From assembly GCF_050948215.1 (NCBI RefSeq), contig NW_027488878.1:124001-188000 (forward strand): 64,000 bases of DNA. Direction: 5' to 3'. Positions 13,170 to 27,790 of the stretch are shown piece by piece. Position numbers and translations under genes: made by a program. Source of the stretch: Halictus rubicundus. Taxonomy: Eukaryota; Arthropoda; Insecta; Hymenoptera; Halictidae. Each line of letters starts with the position of its first letter. The stretch's first letter is position 1. Under the pieces are notes generated by a model that saw nothing but the letters and a program-made list of their open reading frames with translations, ran no database searches and had not been told where the DNA came from.

Positions 13170-13804
13170 CTAGGCTATCCTATCCTCTATCCTATCCTAT
13201 TCTCTATCCTATCCTATCCTCTACCCTATCCTATCCTCTATCCTATCCTATCCTCTATCCTATCCTATCCTCTATCATATCCTATCCTCTATCCTATCTT
13301 ATCCTCTATCCTATTCTATCCTCTATCCTATCCAATCCTATATCCTATTCTCTATCCTATCCTATCCTCTATCCTAACCTATCCTCTATCCTATCATATC
13401 CTCTATCCTATCCTATCCTCTATCCTACCCTATCCACTATCCTATCGTACCCTCAATCCTATCCTATCCTCTATCCTATCCTATCCTCTATCCTATCCTA
13501 TTCTCTATCCTATCCTATCCTCTATCCTATCCTATCCTCTATCCTATCCTATCCTCTATCCTATCCTATCCTCTATCCTATCCTATCCTCTATCCTATCC
13601 TATCCTCTAACATATCCTATCCGCTATCCTATCCTATCCTCTATCCTATCCTATCCTCAACCTATCCTATCCTCTATCCTATCCTATCCTCTATCCTATC
13701 CTATCTCTATCCTATCCTATCCTCTATCCTATCCTATCCTCTATCCTATCCTATCCTCTATCCTATCCTATCCTCTAAGATATCCGATCCGCTATCCTAT
13801 CCTA
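13170..13804 (+). repeat. 1,704-bp offset duplication, right copy, no retroelement
   Basis: Partner of 11,466-12,100. It continues through CTAAGATATCCGATCCGC (13,775) into ordinary repeat with no poly(T) or foreign sequence, so it is a paralogous empty site for the retroelement insertion at 12,100. Confidence 0.75.
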
Positions 13805-16800
13805 TCCTCTATCGTATCCTATCCTCTATCCTATCCTATCCTCTATCATATCCTATCCTCTATCCTATCCTATCCTCTATCCTATCCTATCCGCTATCCT
13901 ATCCAATCCTATATCCTATCCTATCCTCTATCGTATCCTATCCTCTATCCTATCCTATCCTCTATCCTATCCTATCCTCTATCCTATCCTATCCTCTGTC
14001 CTATCCTATCTTCTAACATATCCGATCCGCTATCCTATCCTATCCTCTATCGTATCCTATCCTCTATCCTATCCTATCCTCTATCATATCCTATCCTCTA
14101 TCCTATCCTATCCTCTATCCTATCCTATCCGCTATCCTATCCTATCCTATACCCTATTCTCTATCCTATCCTATCCTCTATCGTATCCTATCCTCTATCC
14201 TATCCTATCCTCTATCCTATCCTATCCTCTATCCTATCCTATCCTCTATCATATCCTATCCTCTATCCTATCCTATTCTCTATCCTATCCTATCCTCTAT
14301 CCTATCCTATCCTCTATCCTATCCTATCCTCTATCCTATCCTATCCTCTATCCTATCCTATCGTTTATCCTTTCCTATCCTCTATCCTATCCTATCCTCT
14401 ATCGTATCCTATCCTCTATCCTATCCTATCCTCTATCCTATCCTCTATCCTATCCTCTATCCTATCCTCTATCCTATCCTATCCACTATTCTATCCTATC
14501 CTCTATCCTATCCTATCCTCTATCCTATCATATCCTCTATCCTATCCTATCCTCTATCCTATCCTATCCACTATCCTATCGTACCCTCAATCCTATCCTA
14601 TCTTCTATCCTATCCTATCCTCTATCCTATCCTATTCTCTATCTTATCCTATCCTCTATCCTATCCTATCCTCTATCCTATCCTATCCTCTATCCTATCC
14701 TATCCTATCCTCTATCATATCCTATCCTCTATCCTATCTTATCCTCTATCCTATCCTATTCTCTATCCTATCCTATCCTCTATCCTATCCTATCCTCTAT
14801 CCTATCCTATCCTCTATCCTATCCTATCCTCTATCCTATCCTATTCTCTATCCTATCCTATCCTCTATCCTATCCTATCCTCTATCCTATCCTATCCTCT
14901 ATCCTATCCTCTAACATATCCTATCCGCTATCCTATCCTATCCTCTATCCTACTCTATCCTCTATCCTATCCAATCCTATATCCTATTCTCTATCCTATC
15001 CTATCCTCTTTCGTATCCTATCCTCTATCCTATCCTAACCTCTATCCTATCCTATCCTCTATCCTATCCTATCCTCTATCCTATCCTATCCTCTAACATA
15101 TCCGATCCGCTATCCTATCCTATCCTCTATCGTATCCTATCCTCTATGCTATCCTATCCTCTATCCTATCCTATTCTCTATCCTATCCTATCCTCTACCC
15201 TATCCTATCCTCTATCCTATCCTATCCTCTATCCTATCCTATCCTCTATCCTATCCTATCCTCTATCATATCCTATCCTCTATCCTATCTTATCCTCCAT
15301 CCTATTCTATCCTCTATCCTATCCTATCCTCTATCCTAACCTATCCGCTATCCTATCCTATCCTCTATCCTATCCTATCCTCAACCTATCCTATCCTCTA
15401 TCCTATCCTATCCTCTATCCTATCCTATCTCTATCCTATCCTATCCTCTATCCTATCCTATCCTCTAACATATCCTATCCGCTATCCTATCCTATCCTCT
15501 ATCCTACTCTATCCTCTATCCTATCCAATCCTATATCCTATTCTCTATCCTATCCTATCCTCTATCGTATCCTATCCTCTATCCTATCCTAACCTCTATC
15601 CTATCCTATCCTCTATCCTATCCTATCCTCTATCCTATCCTATCCTCTAACATATCCGATCCGCTATCCTATCCTATCCTCTATCGTATCCTATCCTCTA
15701 TCGTATCCTATCCTCTATCATATCCTATCCTCTATCCTATCCTATCCTCTATCCTATCCTATCCGCTATCCTATCCAATCCTGTATCCTATTCTCTATCC
15801 TATCCTATCCTCTATCCTATCCTATCCTCTATCCTATCCTATCCTCTATCCTATTCTATCCTCTATCCTATCGTACCCTCAATCCTATCCTATCCTATAT
15901 GCTATCCTATCCTCTATCCTATCCTATTCTCTATCCTATCCTATCCTCTATCCTATCCTATCCTCTATCCTATCCTATCCTCTATCCTATCCTATCCTCT
16001 ATCCTATCCTATCCTCAACCTATCCTATCCTCTATCCTATCCTATCCTCTATCCTATCCTATCTCTATCCTATCCTATCCTCTATCCTATCCTATCCTCT
16101 AACATATCCTATCCGCTATCCTATCCTATCCTCTATCCTATGCTATCCTCTATCCTATCCAATCCTATATCCTATTCTCTATCCTATCCTATCCTCTATC
16201 CTATTCTATCCTCTATCCTATCCAATCCTATATCCTATTCTCTATCCTATCCTATCGTCTATCGTATCCTATCCTCTATCCTATCCAATCCTATATCGTA
16301 TCCTCTATCCTATCCTATCCTCTATCCTATCCTATCCACTATCCTATCCTATCCTCTATCCTATCCTATACTCTATCCTATCCTATCCTCTATCCTATCC
16401 TATCCTCTATCCTATCCTATCCTCTAACATATCCGATCCGCTATCCTATCCTATCCTCTATCGTATCCTATCCTGTATCCTATCCTACCCTCTATCGTAT
16501 CCTATCCTCTATCCTATCCTATCCTCTATCCTATCCTATTCTCTATCCTATCCTATCCTCTATCCTATCCTATCCTCTATCCTATCCTCTATCCTATTCT
16601 ATCCTCTATCCTATCGTACCCTCAATCCTATCCTGTCCTCTATGCTATCCTATCCTCTATCCTATCCTATTCTCTATCCTATCCTATCCTCTATCCTATC
16701 CTATCCTCTATCCTATCCTATCCTCTATCCTTTCCTATCCTCTATCCTATCCTATCCTCTATCATATCCTATCCTCTATCCTATCTTATCCTCTATCCTA

Positions 16801-19164
16801 TCTTATCCTCTATCCTATTCTATCCTCTATCCTATCCAATCCTATATCCTCTTCTCTATCCTATCCTATCCTCTATCCTATCCTATCCTCTATCCTATCA
16901 TATCCTCTATCCTATCCTATCCTCTATCAAACCCTATCCACTATCCTATCGTACCCTCAATCCTATCCTATCCTCTATCCTATCCTATCCTCTATCCTAT
17001 CCTATTCTCTATCCTATCCTATCCTCTATCCTATCCTATCCTCTATCCTATCCTATCCTCTATCCTATCCTATCCTCTATCCTATCCTATTCTCTATCCT
17101 ATCCTATCCTCTATCCTATCCTATCCTCTATCCTATCCTATCCTCTATCCTATCCTATCCTCTAACATATCCTATCCGCTATCCTATCCTATCCTCTATC
17201 CTACTCTATCCTCTATCCTATCCAATCCTATATCCTATTCTCTATCCTATCCTATCCTCTTTCGTATCCTATCCTCTATCCTATCCTAACCTCTATCCTA
17301 TCCTATCCTCTATCCTATCCTATCCTCTATCCTATCCTATCCTCTAACATATCCGATCCGCTATCCTATCCTATCCTCTATCGTATCCTATCCTCTATGC
17401 TATCCTATCCTCTATCCTATCCTATTCTCTATCCTATCCTATCCTCTACCCTATCCTATCCTCTATCCTATCCTATCCTCTATCCTATCTTATCCTCTAT
17501 CCTATTCTATCCTCTATCATATCCAATCCTATATCCTATTCTCTATCCTATCCTATCCTCTATCCTATCCTATCCTCTATCCTATCCTATCCACTATCCT
17601 ATCCTATCCTCTATCCTATCCTATCCTCTATCCTATCCTATCCTCTATCCTATCCTATCGTTTATCCTATCCTATCCTCTATCCTATCCTATCCTCTATC
17701 CTATCCTATCCTCTATCCTATCCTATCCTCTACCGTATATTATCCTCTATCCTATCCTATCCTCTACCCTATCCTATCCTCTATCCTATCCTATCCTCTA
17801 TCCTATCCAATCCTATATCGTATCCTCTATCCTATCCTATCCTCTATCCTATCCTATTCTCTATCCTATCCTATCCTCTATCCTATCCTACCCTCTATCG
17901 TATCCTATCCTCTATCCTATCCTATCCTCTATCCTATCCTATTCTCTATCCTATTCTATCCTCTATCCTATACAATCGTATATCCTATTCTCTATCCTAT
18001 CCTATCCTCTATCGTATCCTATCCTCTATCATATTCTATCCTCTATCCTATCCAATCCTATATCCTATTCTCTATCCTATCCAATCCTATATCCTATTCT
18101 CCATCCTATCCTATCCTCTATCCTATCCTATCCTCTATCCTATCCTATCCTATCCTCTATCCTATCCTATCCTCTATCATATCCTATCCTCTATCCTATC
18201 CCATCCTCTATCCTATCCTATCCGCTATCCTATCCAATCCTATATCCTATTCTCTATCCTATCCTATCCTCTATCCTATCCTATTATCTATCCTATCCTA
18301 TTCTCTATCCTATCCTATCCTCTATCCTATTCTATCCTATATCCTATTCTCTATCCTATCCTATCCTCTATCGTATCCTATCCTCTATCATATCCTATCC
18401 TGTATCCTATCCTATCCTCTATCCTATCCTATCCGCTATCCTATCCAATCCTATATCCTATTCTCTATCCTATCCTATCCTCTACCCTATCCTATCCTCT
18501 ATCCTATCCTATCCTCTATCGTATCCTGTCCTCTATCCTATCCTCTATCCTATCGTATCCTCTATCCTATCCTATCCTCTATCCTATCCTATCCTCTATC
18601 ATATCCTATCCTCTATCCTATCCTATCCTCTATCCTATTCTATCCACTATCCTATCCAATCCTATATCCTATTCTCTATCCTATCCAATCCTATATCCTA
18701 TTCTCCATCCTATCCTATCCTCTATCCTATCCTATCCTCTATCCTATCCTATCCTATCCTCTATCCTATCCTATCCTCTATCATATCCTATCCTCTATCC
18801 TATCCTATCCTCTATCCTGTCCTATCGTTTATCCTTTCCTATCCTCTATCCTATCCTATCCTCTATCGTATCCTATCCTCTATCCTATCCTATCCTCTAT
18901 CCTATCCTATCCTCTATCCTATCCACTATCCTATCCTATTATCTATCCTATCCTATTCTCTATCCTATCCTATCCGCTATCCTATCCAATCCTATATCCT
19001 ATTCTCCATCCTATCCTATCCTCTATCCTATCCTATCCTCTATCCTATCCTATCCTATCCTCTATCCTATCCTATCCTCTATCATATCCTATCCTCTATC
19101 CTATCCTATCCTCTATCCTGTCCTATCGTTTATCCTTTCCTATCCTCTATCCTATCCTATCCTC

Positions 19165-20020
19165 TATCCTATCCTATCCTATCCGCTATCCTATCCTATC
19201 CTCTATCATATCCTATCCTCTATCCTATCCTATCCTCTATCCTATCCTATCCGCTATCCTATCCAATCCTATATCCTATTCTCTATCCTATCCTATCCTC
19301 TATCCTATCCTATTATCTATCCTATCCTATTCTCTATCCTATCCTATCCTCTATCCTATTCTATCCTCTATCCTATACAATCCTATATCCTATTCTCTAT
19401 CCTATCCTATCCTCTATCGTATCCTATCCTCTATCGTATCCTATCCTCTATCGTATCCTATCCTCTATCCTATCCTATCCTCTATCATATCCTATCCTGT
19501 ATCCTATCCTATCCTCTATCCTATCCTATCCAATCCTATATCCTATTCTCTATCCTATCCTATCATCTACCCTATCCTATCCTCTATCCTATCTTATTCT
19601 CTATCCTATCCTATCCTGTATCATATCCTATCCTCTATCCTATCGAATCCTATATCCTATCCTATCCTCTATCATATCCTATCCTCTATCCTATCCTATC
19701 CTCTATCCTATCCTATTCTCTATGCTATCCAATCCTCTATCCTATCCTATCCTCTATCCTATCCTATCCTCTATCCTATTCTATCCTCTATCCTAGCCAA
19801 TCCTATATCCTATTCTCTATCCTACCCTATCCTCTATCCTATCCTATCCTCTATCCTATCCTATCCTCTATCCTATCCTATCGTTTATCCTTTCCTATCC
19901 TCTATCCTATCCTATCCTCTATCGTATCCTATCCTCTATCCTATCCTATCCTCTATCCTATCCTCTATCCTATCCTCTATCCTATCCTCTATCCTATCCT
20001 ATCCTCTAACATATCCTATC
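19165..20020 (+). repeat. 1,125-bp offset duplication, left copy
   Basis: Markers match 20,290-21,145 at a constant 1,125-bp offset: CCGC 19,183/20,308, TATTATC 19,311/20,436, CGAATCC 19,644/20,769, GCTATCCAATCC 19,724/20,849 and GTTTATCC 19,883/21,008. Five markers at one offset over about 850 bp mean no net indel, so the duplication is young. Confidence 0.85.
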
Positions 20021-20289
20021 CGCTATCCTATCCCATCCTCTATCCTATCCTATCCGCAACCTATCCTATCCTCTATCCTATCCTATCCTCTATCCTATCC
20101 TATCCTCTATCCTATCCTATCCTCTATCCTATCCTATCCTATCCTCTATCCTATCCTATCCTCTATCCTATCCTATCCTCTATCATATTCTATCCTCTAT
20201 CCTATCCAATCCTATATCCTATTCTCTATCCTATCCAATCCTATATCCTATTCTCCATCCTATCCTATCCTCTATCCTATCCTATCCTC

Positions 20290-21145
20290 TATCCTATCCT
20301 ATCCTATCCGCTATCCTATCCTATCCTCTATCATATCCTATCCTCTATCCTATCCTATCCTCTATCCTATCCTATCCGCTATCCTATCCAATCCTATATC
20401 CTATTCTCTATCCTATCCTATCCTCTATCCTATCCTATTATCTATCCTATCCTATTCTCTATCCTATCCTATCCTCTATCCTATTCTATCCTCTATCCTA
20501 TACAATCCTATATCCTATTCTCTATCCTATCCTATCCTCTATCGTATCCTATCCTCTATCGTATCCTATCCTCTATCGTATCCTATCCTCTATCCTATCC
20601 TATCCTCTATCATATCCTATCCTGTATCCTATCCTATCCTCTATCCTATCCTATCCAATCCTATATCCTATTCTCTATCCTATCCTATCATCTACCCTAT
20701 CCTATCCTCTATCCTATCTTATTCTCTATCCTATCCTATCCTGTATCATATCCTATCCTCTATCCTATCGAATCCTATATCCTATCCTATCCTCTATCAT
20801 ATCCTATCCTCTATCCTATCCTATCCTCTATCCTATCCTATTCTCTATGCTATCCAATCCTCTATCCTATCCTATCCTCTATCCTATCCTATCCTCTATC
20901 CTATTCTATCCTCTATCCTAGCCAATCCTATATCCTATTCTCTATCCTACCCTATCCTCTATCCTATCCTATCCTCTATCCTATCCTATCCTCTATCCTA
21001 TCCTATCGTTTATCCTTTCCTATCCTCTATCCTATCCTATCCTCTATCGTATCCTATCCTCTATCCTATCCTATCCTCTATCCTATCCTCTATCCTATCC
21101 TCTATCCTATCCTCTATCCTATCCTATCCTCTAACATATCCTATC
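20290..21145 (+). repeat. 1,125-bp offset duplication, right copy
   Basis: Right partner of 19,165-20,020, separated from it by about 270 bp of array. The match ends where the left copy has CCGC after AACATATCCTAT (about 20,028) and this copy has CCTC. Confidence 0.85.
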
Positions 21146-22770
21146 CTCTATCCTATCCTATCCTCTATCCTATCCTATCCTCTATCCTATCCTATCCTCT
21201 ATCCTATCCTATCGTTTATCCTATCCTATCCTCTATCCTATTCTATCCTCTATCCTATCCAATCCTATATCCTATTCTCCATCCTATCCTATCCTCTATC
21301 GTATCCTATCCTCCACCCTATCCCATCCTCTATCCTATCCTATCCTGTACCCTATAATATCCTCTATCCTATCCTATTCTCTATCCTATCCTATCCTCTA
21401 TCGTATCCTGTCCTCTATCCTATCCTCTATCCTATCGTATCCTCTATCCTACCCTATCCTCTATCCTATCCTATCCTCTATCATATCCTATCCTCTATCC
21501 TATCCTATCCTCTATCCTATTCTATCCTCTATCCTATCCAATCCTATATCCTATTCTCTATCCTATCCAATCCTATATCCTATTCTCCATCCTATCCTAT
21601 CCTCTATCCTATCCTATCCTCTATCCTATCCTATCCTATCCTCTATCCTATCCTATCCTCTATCATATCCTATCCTCTATCCTATCCTATCCTCTATCCT
21701 GTTCTATCGTTTATCCTTTCCTATCCTCTATCCTATCCTATCTCCAATCGTATCCTATCCTCTATCCTATCCTATCCTCTATCCTATCCTATCCTCTATC
21801 CTATCCTCTATCCTATCCTATTATCTATCCTATCCTATTCTCTATCCTATCCTATCCTCTAACCTATTCTATCCTGTATCCTATACAATCCTATATCCTA
21901 TTCTCTATCCTATCCTATCCTCTATCGTATCCTATCCTCTATCCTCTCCTATCCTCTATCCTATCCTCTATCCTATCCTCCATCCTATCCTATCCACTAT
22001 TCTATCCTATCCTCTATCCTATCCTATCCTCTATCCTATCATATCCTCTATTCTACCCTACCCTCTATCCTATCCTATCCACTATGCTATCGTACCCTCA
22101 ATCCTATCCTATCCTCTATCCTATCCTATCCTCTATCCTATCCTATTCTCTATCCTATTCTATCCTCTATCCTATCCTATCCTCTATCCTATCCTATCCT
22201 ATCCTCTATCCTATCCTATCCTCTATCCTATCCTATCCTCTATCATATCCTATCCTCTATCCTATCCTATCCTATCCTCTATCCTATCCTATCCTCTATC
22301 CTATCCTATCCTCTATCATATTCTATCCTCTATCCTATCCAATCCTATATCCTATTCTCTATCCTATCCAATCCTATATCCTATTCTCCATCCTATCCTA
22401 TCCTCTATCCTATCCTATCCTCTATCCTATCCTATCCTATCCTCTATCCTATCCTATCCTCTATCATATCCTATCCTCTATCCTATCCTATCCTCTATCC
22501 TATCCTATCCGCTATCCTATCCAATCCTATATCCTATTCTCTATCCTATCCTATCCTCTATCCTATCCTATTATCTATCCTATCCTATTCTCTATCCTAT
22601 CCTATCCTCTATCCTATTCTATCCTCTATCCTATACAATCCTATATCCTATTCTCTATCCTATCCTATCCTCTATCGTATCCTATCCTCTATCATATCCT
22701 ATCCTGTATCCTATCCTATCCTCTATCCTATCCTATCCGCTATCCTATCCAATCCTATATCCTATTCTCT

Positions 22771-25700
22771 ATCCTATCCTATCCTCTACCCTATCCTATC
22801 CTCTATCCTATCCTATCCTCTAACGTATCCTGTCCTCTATCCTATCCTCTATCCTATCGTATCCTCTATCCTATCCTATCCTCTATCCTATCCTATCCTC
22901 TATCCTATCCTATCCTCTATCCTATTCTATCCTCTATCCTAGCCAATCCTATATCCTATTCTCTATCCTACCCTATCCTCTATCCTATCCTATCCTCTAT
23001 CCTATCCTATCCTCTATCCTATCCTATCGTTTATCCTTTCCTATCCTCTATCCTATCCTATCCTCTATCGTATCCTATCCTCTATCCTATCCTATCCTCT
23101 ATCCTATCCTCTATCCTATCCTCTATCCTATCCTCCATCCTATCCTATCCACTATTCTATCCTATCCTCTATCCTATCCTATCCTCTATCCTATCATATC
23201 CTCTATTCTACCCTACCCTCCATCCTATCCTATCCACTATGCTATCGTACCCTCAATCCTATCCTATCCTCTATCCTATCCTATCCTCTATCCTATCCTA
23301 TTCTCTATCCTATCCTATCCTCTATCCTATCCTATCCTCTATCCTATCCTATCCTATCCTCTACCCTATCCTATGCTCTATCCTATCCTATCCTCTATCC
23401 TATCCAATCCTATATCGTATCCTCTATCCTATCCTATCCTCTATCCTATCCTATTCTCTATCCTATCCTATCCTGTATCCTATCCTACCCTCTATCGTAT
23501 CCTATCCTCTATCCTATCCTATCCTCTATCCTATCCTATTCTCTATGCTATCCTATCCTCTATCCTATCCTATCCTCTATCCTATCCTATCCTCTATCCT
23601 ATTCTATCCTCTATCCTAGCCAATCCTATATCCTATTCTCTATCCTATCCTATCCTCTATCCTATCCTATCCTCTATCCTATCCAATCCTATATCGTATC
23701 CTCTATCCTATCCTATCCTCTATCCTATCCTATCCTCTATCCTATCCTATCCTCTATCCTATCCTATCCTCTATCCTATACTATCCTCTATCCTATCCTA
23801 TCCTCTATCGTCTCCTGTCCTGCATCCTATCCAATCCCCTATCCTATCCTCTACCGTCTCCTATCCTCTATCCTATCCAATCCCCTATCCTATCCTCCAT
23901 CCTATCCTATCCTCTGTCCTATCCTATCCTCTGTCCTATCCTGTCCTCTATCCTACTCTATCCTCTATCCTATCCTATCCTCTATCCTATCCTATCCTCT
24001 ATCCTGTGCTATTCTCTATCCTATCCTCTATCCTAACCTATCCTCTATCCTATCCTATCCTCTATCCTATAAAATCCTCTATCCTATCCTATCCTCTATC
24101 CTATTCTATCCTCTATCCTATCCAATCCTATATCCTATTCTCTATCCTATCCTATCCTCTATCGTATCCTATCCTCTATCCTATCCTATCCTAGACCTAT
24201 CCTATCCTCTATCCTATCCTATCCTCTATCCTATCCTATCGTTTATCCTATCCTATCCTCTATCCTATTATATCCTCTAACATATCCTATACGCTATCCT
24301 ATCCTATCCTCTATCCTATTCTATCCTCTATCCTATCCAATCCTATACCCTATTCTCTATCCTATCCTATCCTCCATCGTATCCTATCCTCTATCCTATC
24401 CTATCCTCTATCATATCCTATCCTCTATCCTATCCTATCCTCTATCCTATCCTATCCGCTATCCTATCCAATCCTATATCCTATTCTCTATCCTGTCCTA
24501 TCCTCTACCCTATCCTATCCTCTATCCTATCCTATTCTCTATCCTATCCTATCCTCTATCCTATCCTATCCTTTATCCTATCCTATCCTCTATCCTATCC
24601 TATCCTCTATCCTATCCTATCCCCTATCCTATCCTATCCTCTAACATATCCTATCCGCTATCCTATCCTATCCTCTATCCTATCCTATCCTCAACCTATC
24701 CTATCCTCTATCCTATCCTATCCTCTATCCTATCTTATCCTCTATCCTATCCTATCGTTTATCCAATCCTATCCTCTATCCTATTCTATCCTCTATCCTA
24801 TCCAATCCTGTATCCTATTCTCTATCCTATCCTATCCTCTATCGTATCCTATCCTCTATCCTATTCTATCCTCTATCCTATCCAATCCTATATCCTATTC
24901 TCTATCCTATCCTATCCTCTATCGTATCCTATCCTCTATCCTATCCTATCCTAGACCTATCCTATCCTCTATCCTATCCTATCCTCTATCCTATCCTATC
25001 GTTTATCCTATCCTATCCTCTATCCTATTATATCCTCTAACATATCCTATACGCTATCCTATCCTATCCTCTATCCTATTCTATCCTCTATCCTATCCAA
25101 TCCTATACCCTATTCTCTATCCTATCCTATCCTCCATCGTATCCTATCCTCTACCCTATCCTATCCTCTATCCTATCCTATTCTCTATCCTATCCTATCC
25201 TCTATCCTATCCTATCCTTTATCCTATCCTATCCTCTATCCTATCCTATCCTCTATCCTATCCTATCCCCTATCCTATCCTATCCTCTAACATATCCTAT
25301 CCGCTATCCTATCCTATCCTCTATCCTATCCTATCCTCAACCTATCCTATCCTCTATCCTATCCTATCCTCTATCCTATCTTATCCTCTATCCTATCCTA
25401 TCGTTTATCCAATCCTATCCTCTATCCTATTCTATCCTCTATCCTATCCAATCCTATATCCTATTCTCTATCCTATCCTATCCTCTATCGTATCCTATCC
25501 TCTATCCTATCCAATCCTATATCGTATCCTCTATCCTATCCTATCCTCAACCTATCCTATCCTCTATCCTATCCTATCCTCTATCCTATCGTATCCTCTA
25601 TCCTATCCTATCGTTTATCCTATCCTATCCTCTATCCTATCGTATCCTCTATCCTATCCTATCGTTTATCCTATCCTATCCTCTATCCTATCCTATCCTC

Positions 25701-27790
25701 TAACATATCCTATCCGCTATCCTATCCTATCCTCTATCCTATTCTATCCTCTATCCTATCCAATCCTATATCCTATTCTCTATCCTATCCTATCCTCTAT
25801 CGTATCCTATCCTCTATCCTATCCTATCCCCTATCCTATCCTATCCTCTATCCTATCCTATCCTCTATCATATCCTATCCTCTATCCTATCCTATCCTCT
25901 ATCCTATCCTATCGTTTATTCTTTCCTATCCTCTATCCTATCCTATCCTCTATCCTATCCTCTATCCTATCCTATCCACTATTCTATCCTATCCTCTATC
26001 CTATCCTATCCTCTATCCTATCCTATCCGCTATCCTATCCTATCCTCTATACTATCCTATCCTCTATCCTATCCTATCGTCTATCCTATCCTATACTCTA
26101 TCCTATCCTATCCTCTATCCTATCCTATCCTCTATCCTATCCTATCCTCTATCCTCTATCCTATCCTATCCTCTATCCTATCCTATCCTCTATCCTATCC
26201 TATCCTCTATCCTATCCTATCCTCTATCCTATCCTATCCTCTATCCTATCCTATCCTCTATCCTATCCTATCCTCTATCCTATACTATCCTCTATCCTAT
26301 CCTATCCTCTATCGTCTCCTGTCCTGCATCCTATCCAATCCCCTATCCTATCCTCTACCGTCTCCTATCCTCTATCCTATCCAATCCCCTATCCTATCCT
26401 CCATCCTATCCTATCCTCTGTCCTATCCTATCCTCTGTCCTATCCTGTCCTCTATCCTATTCTATCCTCTATCCTATCCTATCCTCTATCCTATCCTATC
26501 CTCTATCCTGTCCTATTCTCTATCCTATCCTCTATCCTAACCTATCCTCTATCCTATCCTATCCTCTATCCTATAAAATCCTCTATCCTATCCTATCCTC
26601 TATCCTATTCTATCCTCTATCCTATCCAATCCTATATCCTATTCTCTATCCTATCCTATCCTCTATCCTGTCCTATCCTCAACCTATCCTATCCTCTATC
26701 CTATCCTATCCTCTATCCTATCCTATCGTTTATCCTATCCTATCCTCTATCCTATTCTATCCTCTAACATATCCTATACGCTATCCTATCCTATCCTCTA
26801 TCCTATTCTATCCTCTATCCTATCCAATCCTATACCCTATTCTCTATCCTATCCTATCCTCTATCGTATTCTATCATCTATCCTACCCTATCCTCTATCC
26901 TATCCTATCCTCTATTCTATCCTCTATCCTATCCTATCCACTATTCTATCCTATCGTCTATCCTATCCTATCCTCTATCCTATCCTATTCGCTATCCTAT
27001 CCTATCCTCTATACTATCCTATAATCTATCCTATCCTGTCGTCTATCCTATCCTATCCTCTATCCTATCCTATCCTCTATCCTATCCTATCCTCTATCCT
27101 ATCCTATCCTCTATCCTATCCTATCCGCTATCCTATCCAATCCTATATCCTATTCTCAATCCTATCCTATCCTCTATCCTATCCTATCCTCTATCCTATC
27201 CTATTCTCTATCCTATCCTATCCTCTATCCTATTCTATCCTGTATCCTATCCAATCGAATATCCTATTCTCTATCCTATCCTATCCTCTATCGTATCCTA
27301 TCCTCCATCGTATCCTATCCTCTATCCTATCCTATCCTCTATCATATCCTATCCTCTATCCTATCCTATCCTCTATCCTATCCTATCCGCTATCCTATCC
27401 AATCCTATATCCTATTCTCTATCCTGTGCTATCCTCTACCCTATCCTATCCTCTATCCTACCCTATTCTCTACCCTATCCTATCCTGTATCATATCCTAT
27501 CCTCTATCCTATCCAATCCTATATCCTATTCTCCATCCTATTTTATCCTCTATCCTATCCTATCCTATATCGTATCCTATCCTCTAACCTATCCTTTCCT
27601 ATCCTCTATCCTATCCTATCGTCTATCATATCCTATCCTCTATCCTATCCTATCCTCTATCCTATTCTATCCTCTACCCTAGCCAATCCTATATCCTATT
27701 CTCTATCCTATCCTATAATCTATCGTATCCTATCCTCTATCCTATCCAATCCACTATCCTATCCTATCCACTATCCTATCCTATCCTCTA
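22771..27790 (+). repeat. ~5.0-kb tandem duplication, copy 1
   Basis: Matches 27,790-32,906 end to end. The offset is 5,019 bp at AACGTATCCTGTCC (22,822/27,841). It is 5,002 at CTCTATTCTACCC (23,201/28,203), GTCTCCTGTCCTGC (23,810/28,812) and CTAGACC (24,191/29,193 and 24,951/29,953). It is 5,116 at TATATCG (25,518/30,634), GTCTCC (26,314/31,430) and CCAATCGAATATCC (27,251/32,367). Changes are one 17-bp unit and one 114-bp block missing from copy 1 near 25,150. Internally the GTCTCCTGTCC marker repeats at 2,504 bp and CTAGACC at 760 bp. Confidence 0.88.

Noticed and set aside
12262..13173. Open frames starting in the first island and running into the array (12,262-13,173 and 12,288-12,785)
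   Set aside because: The non-repeat part is antisense to the retroelement and the rest is satellite; neither has a recognisable domain.
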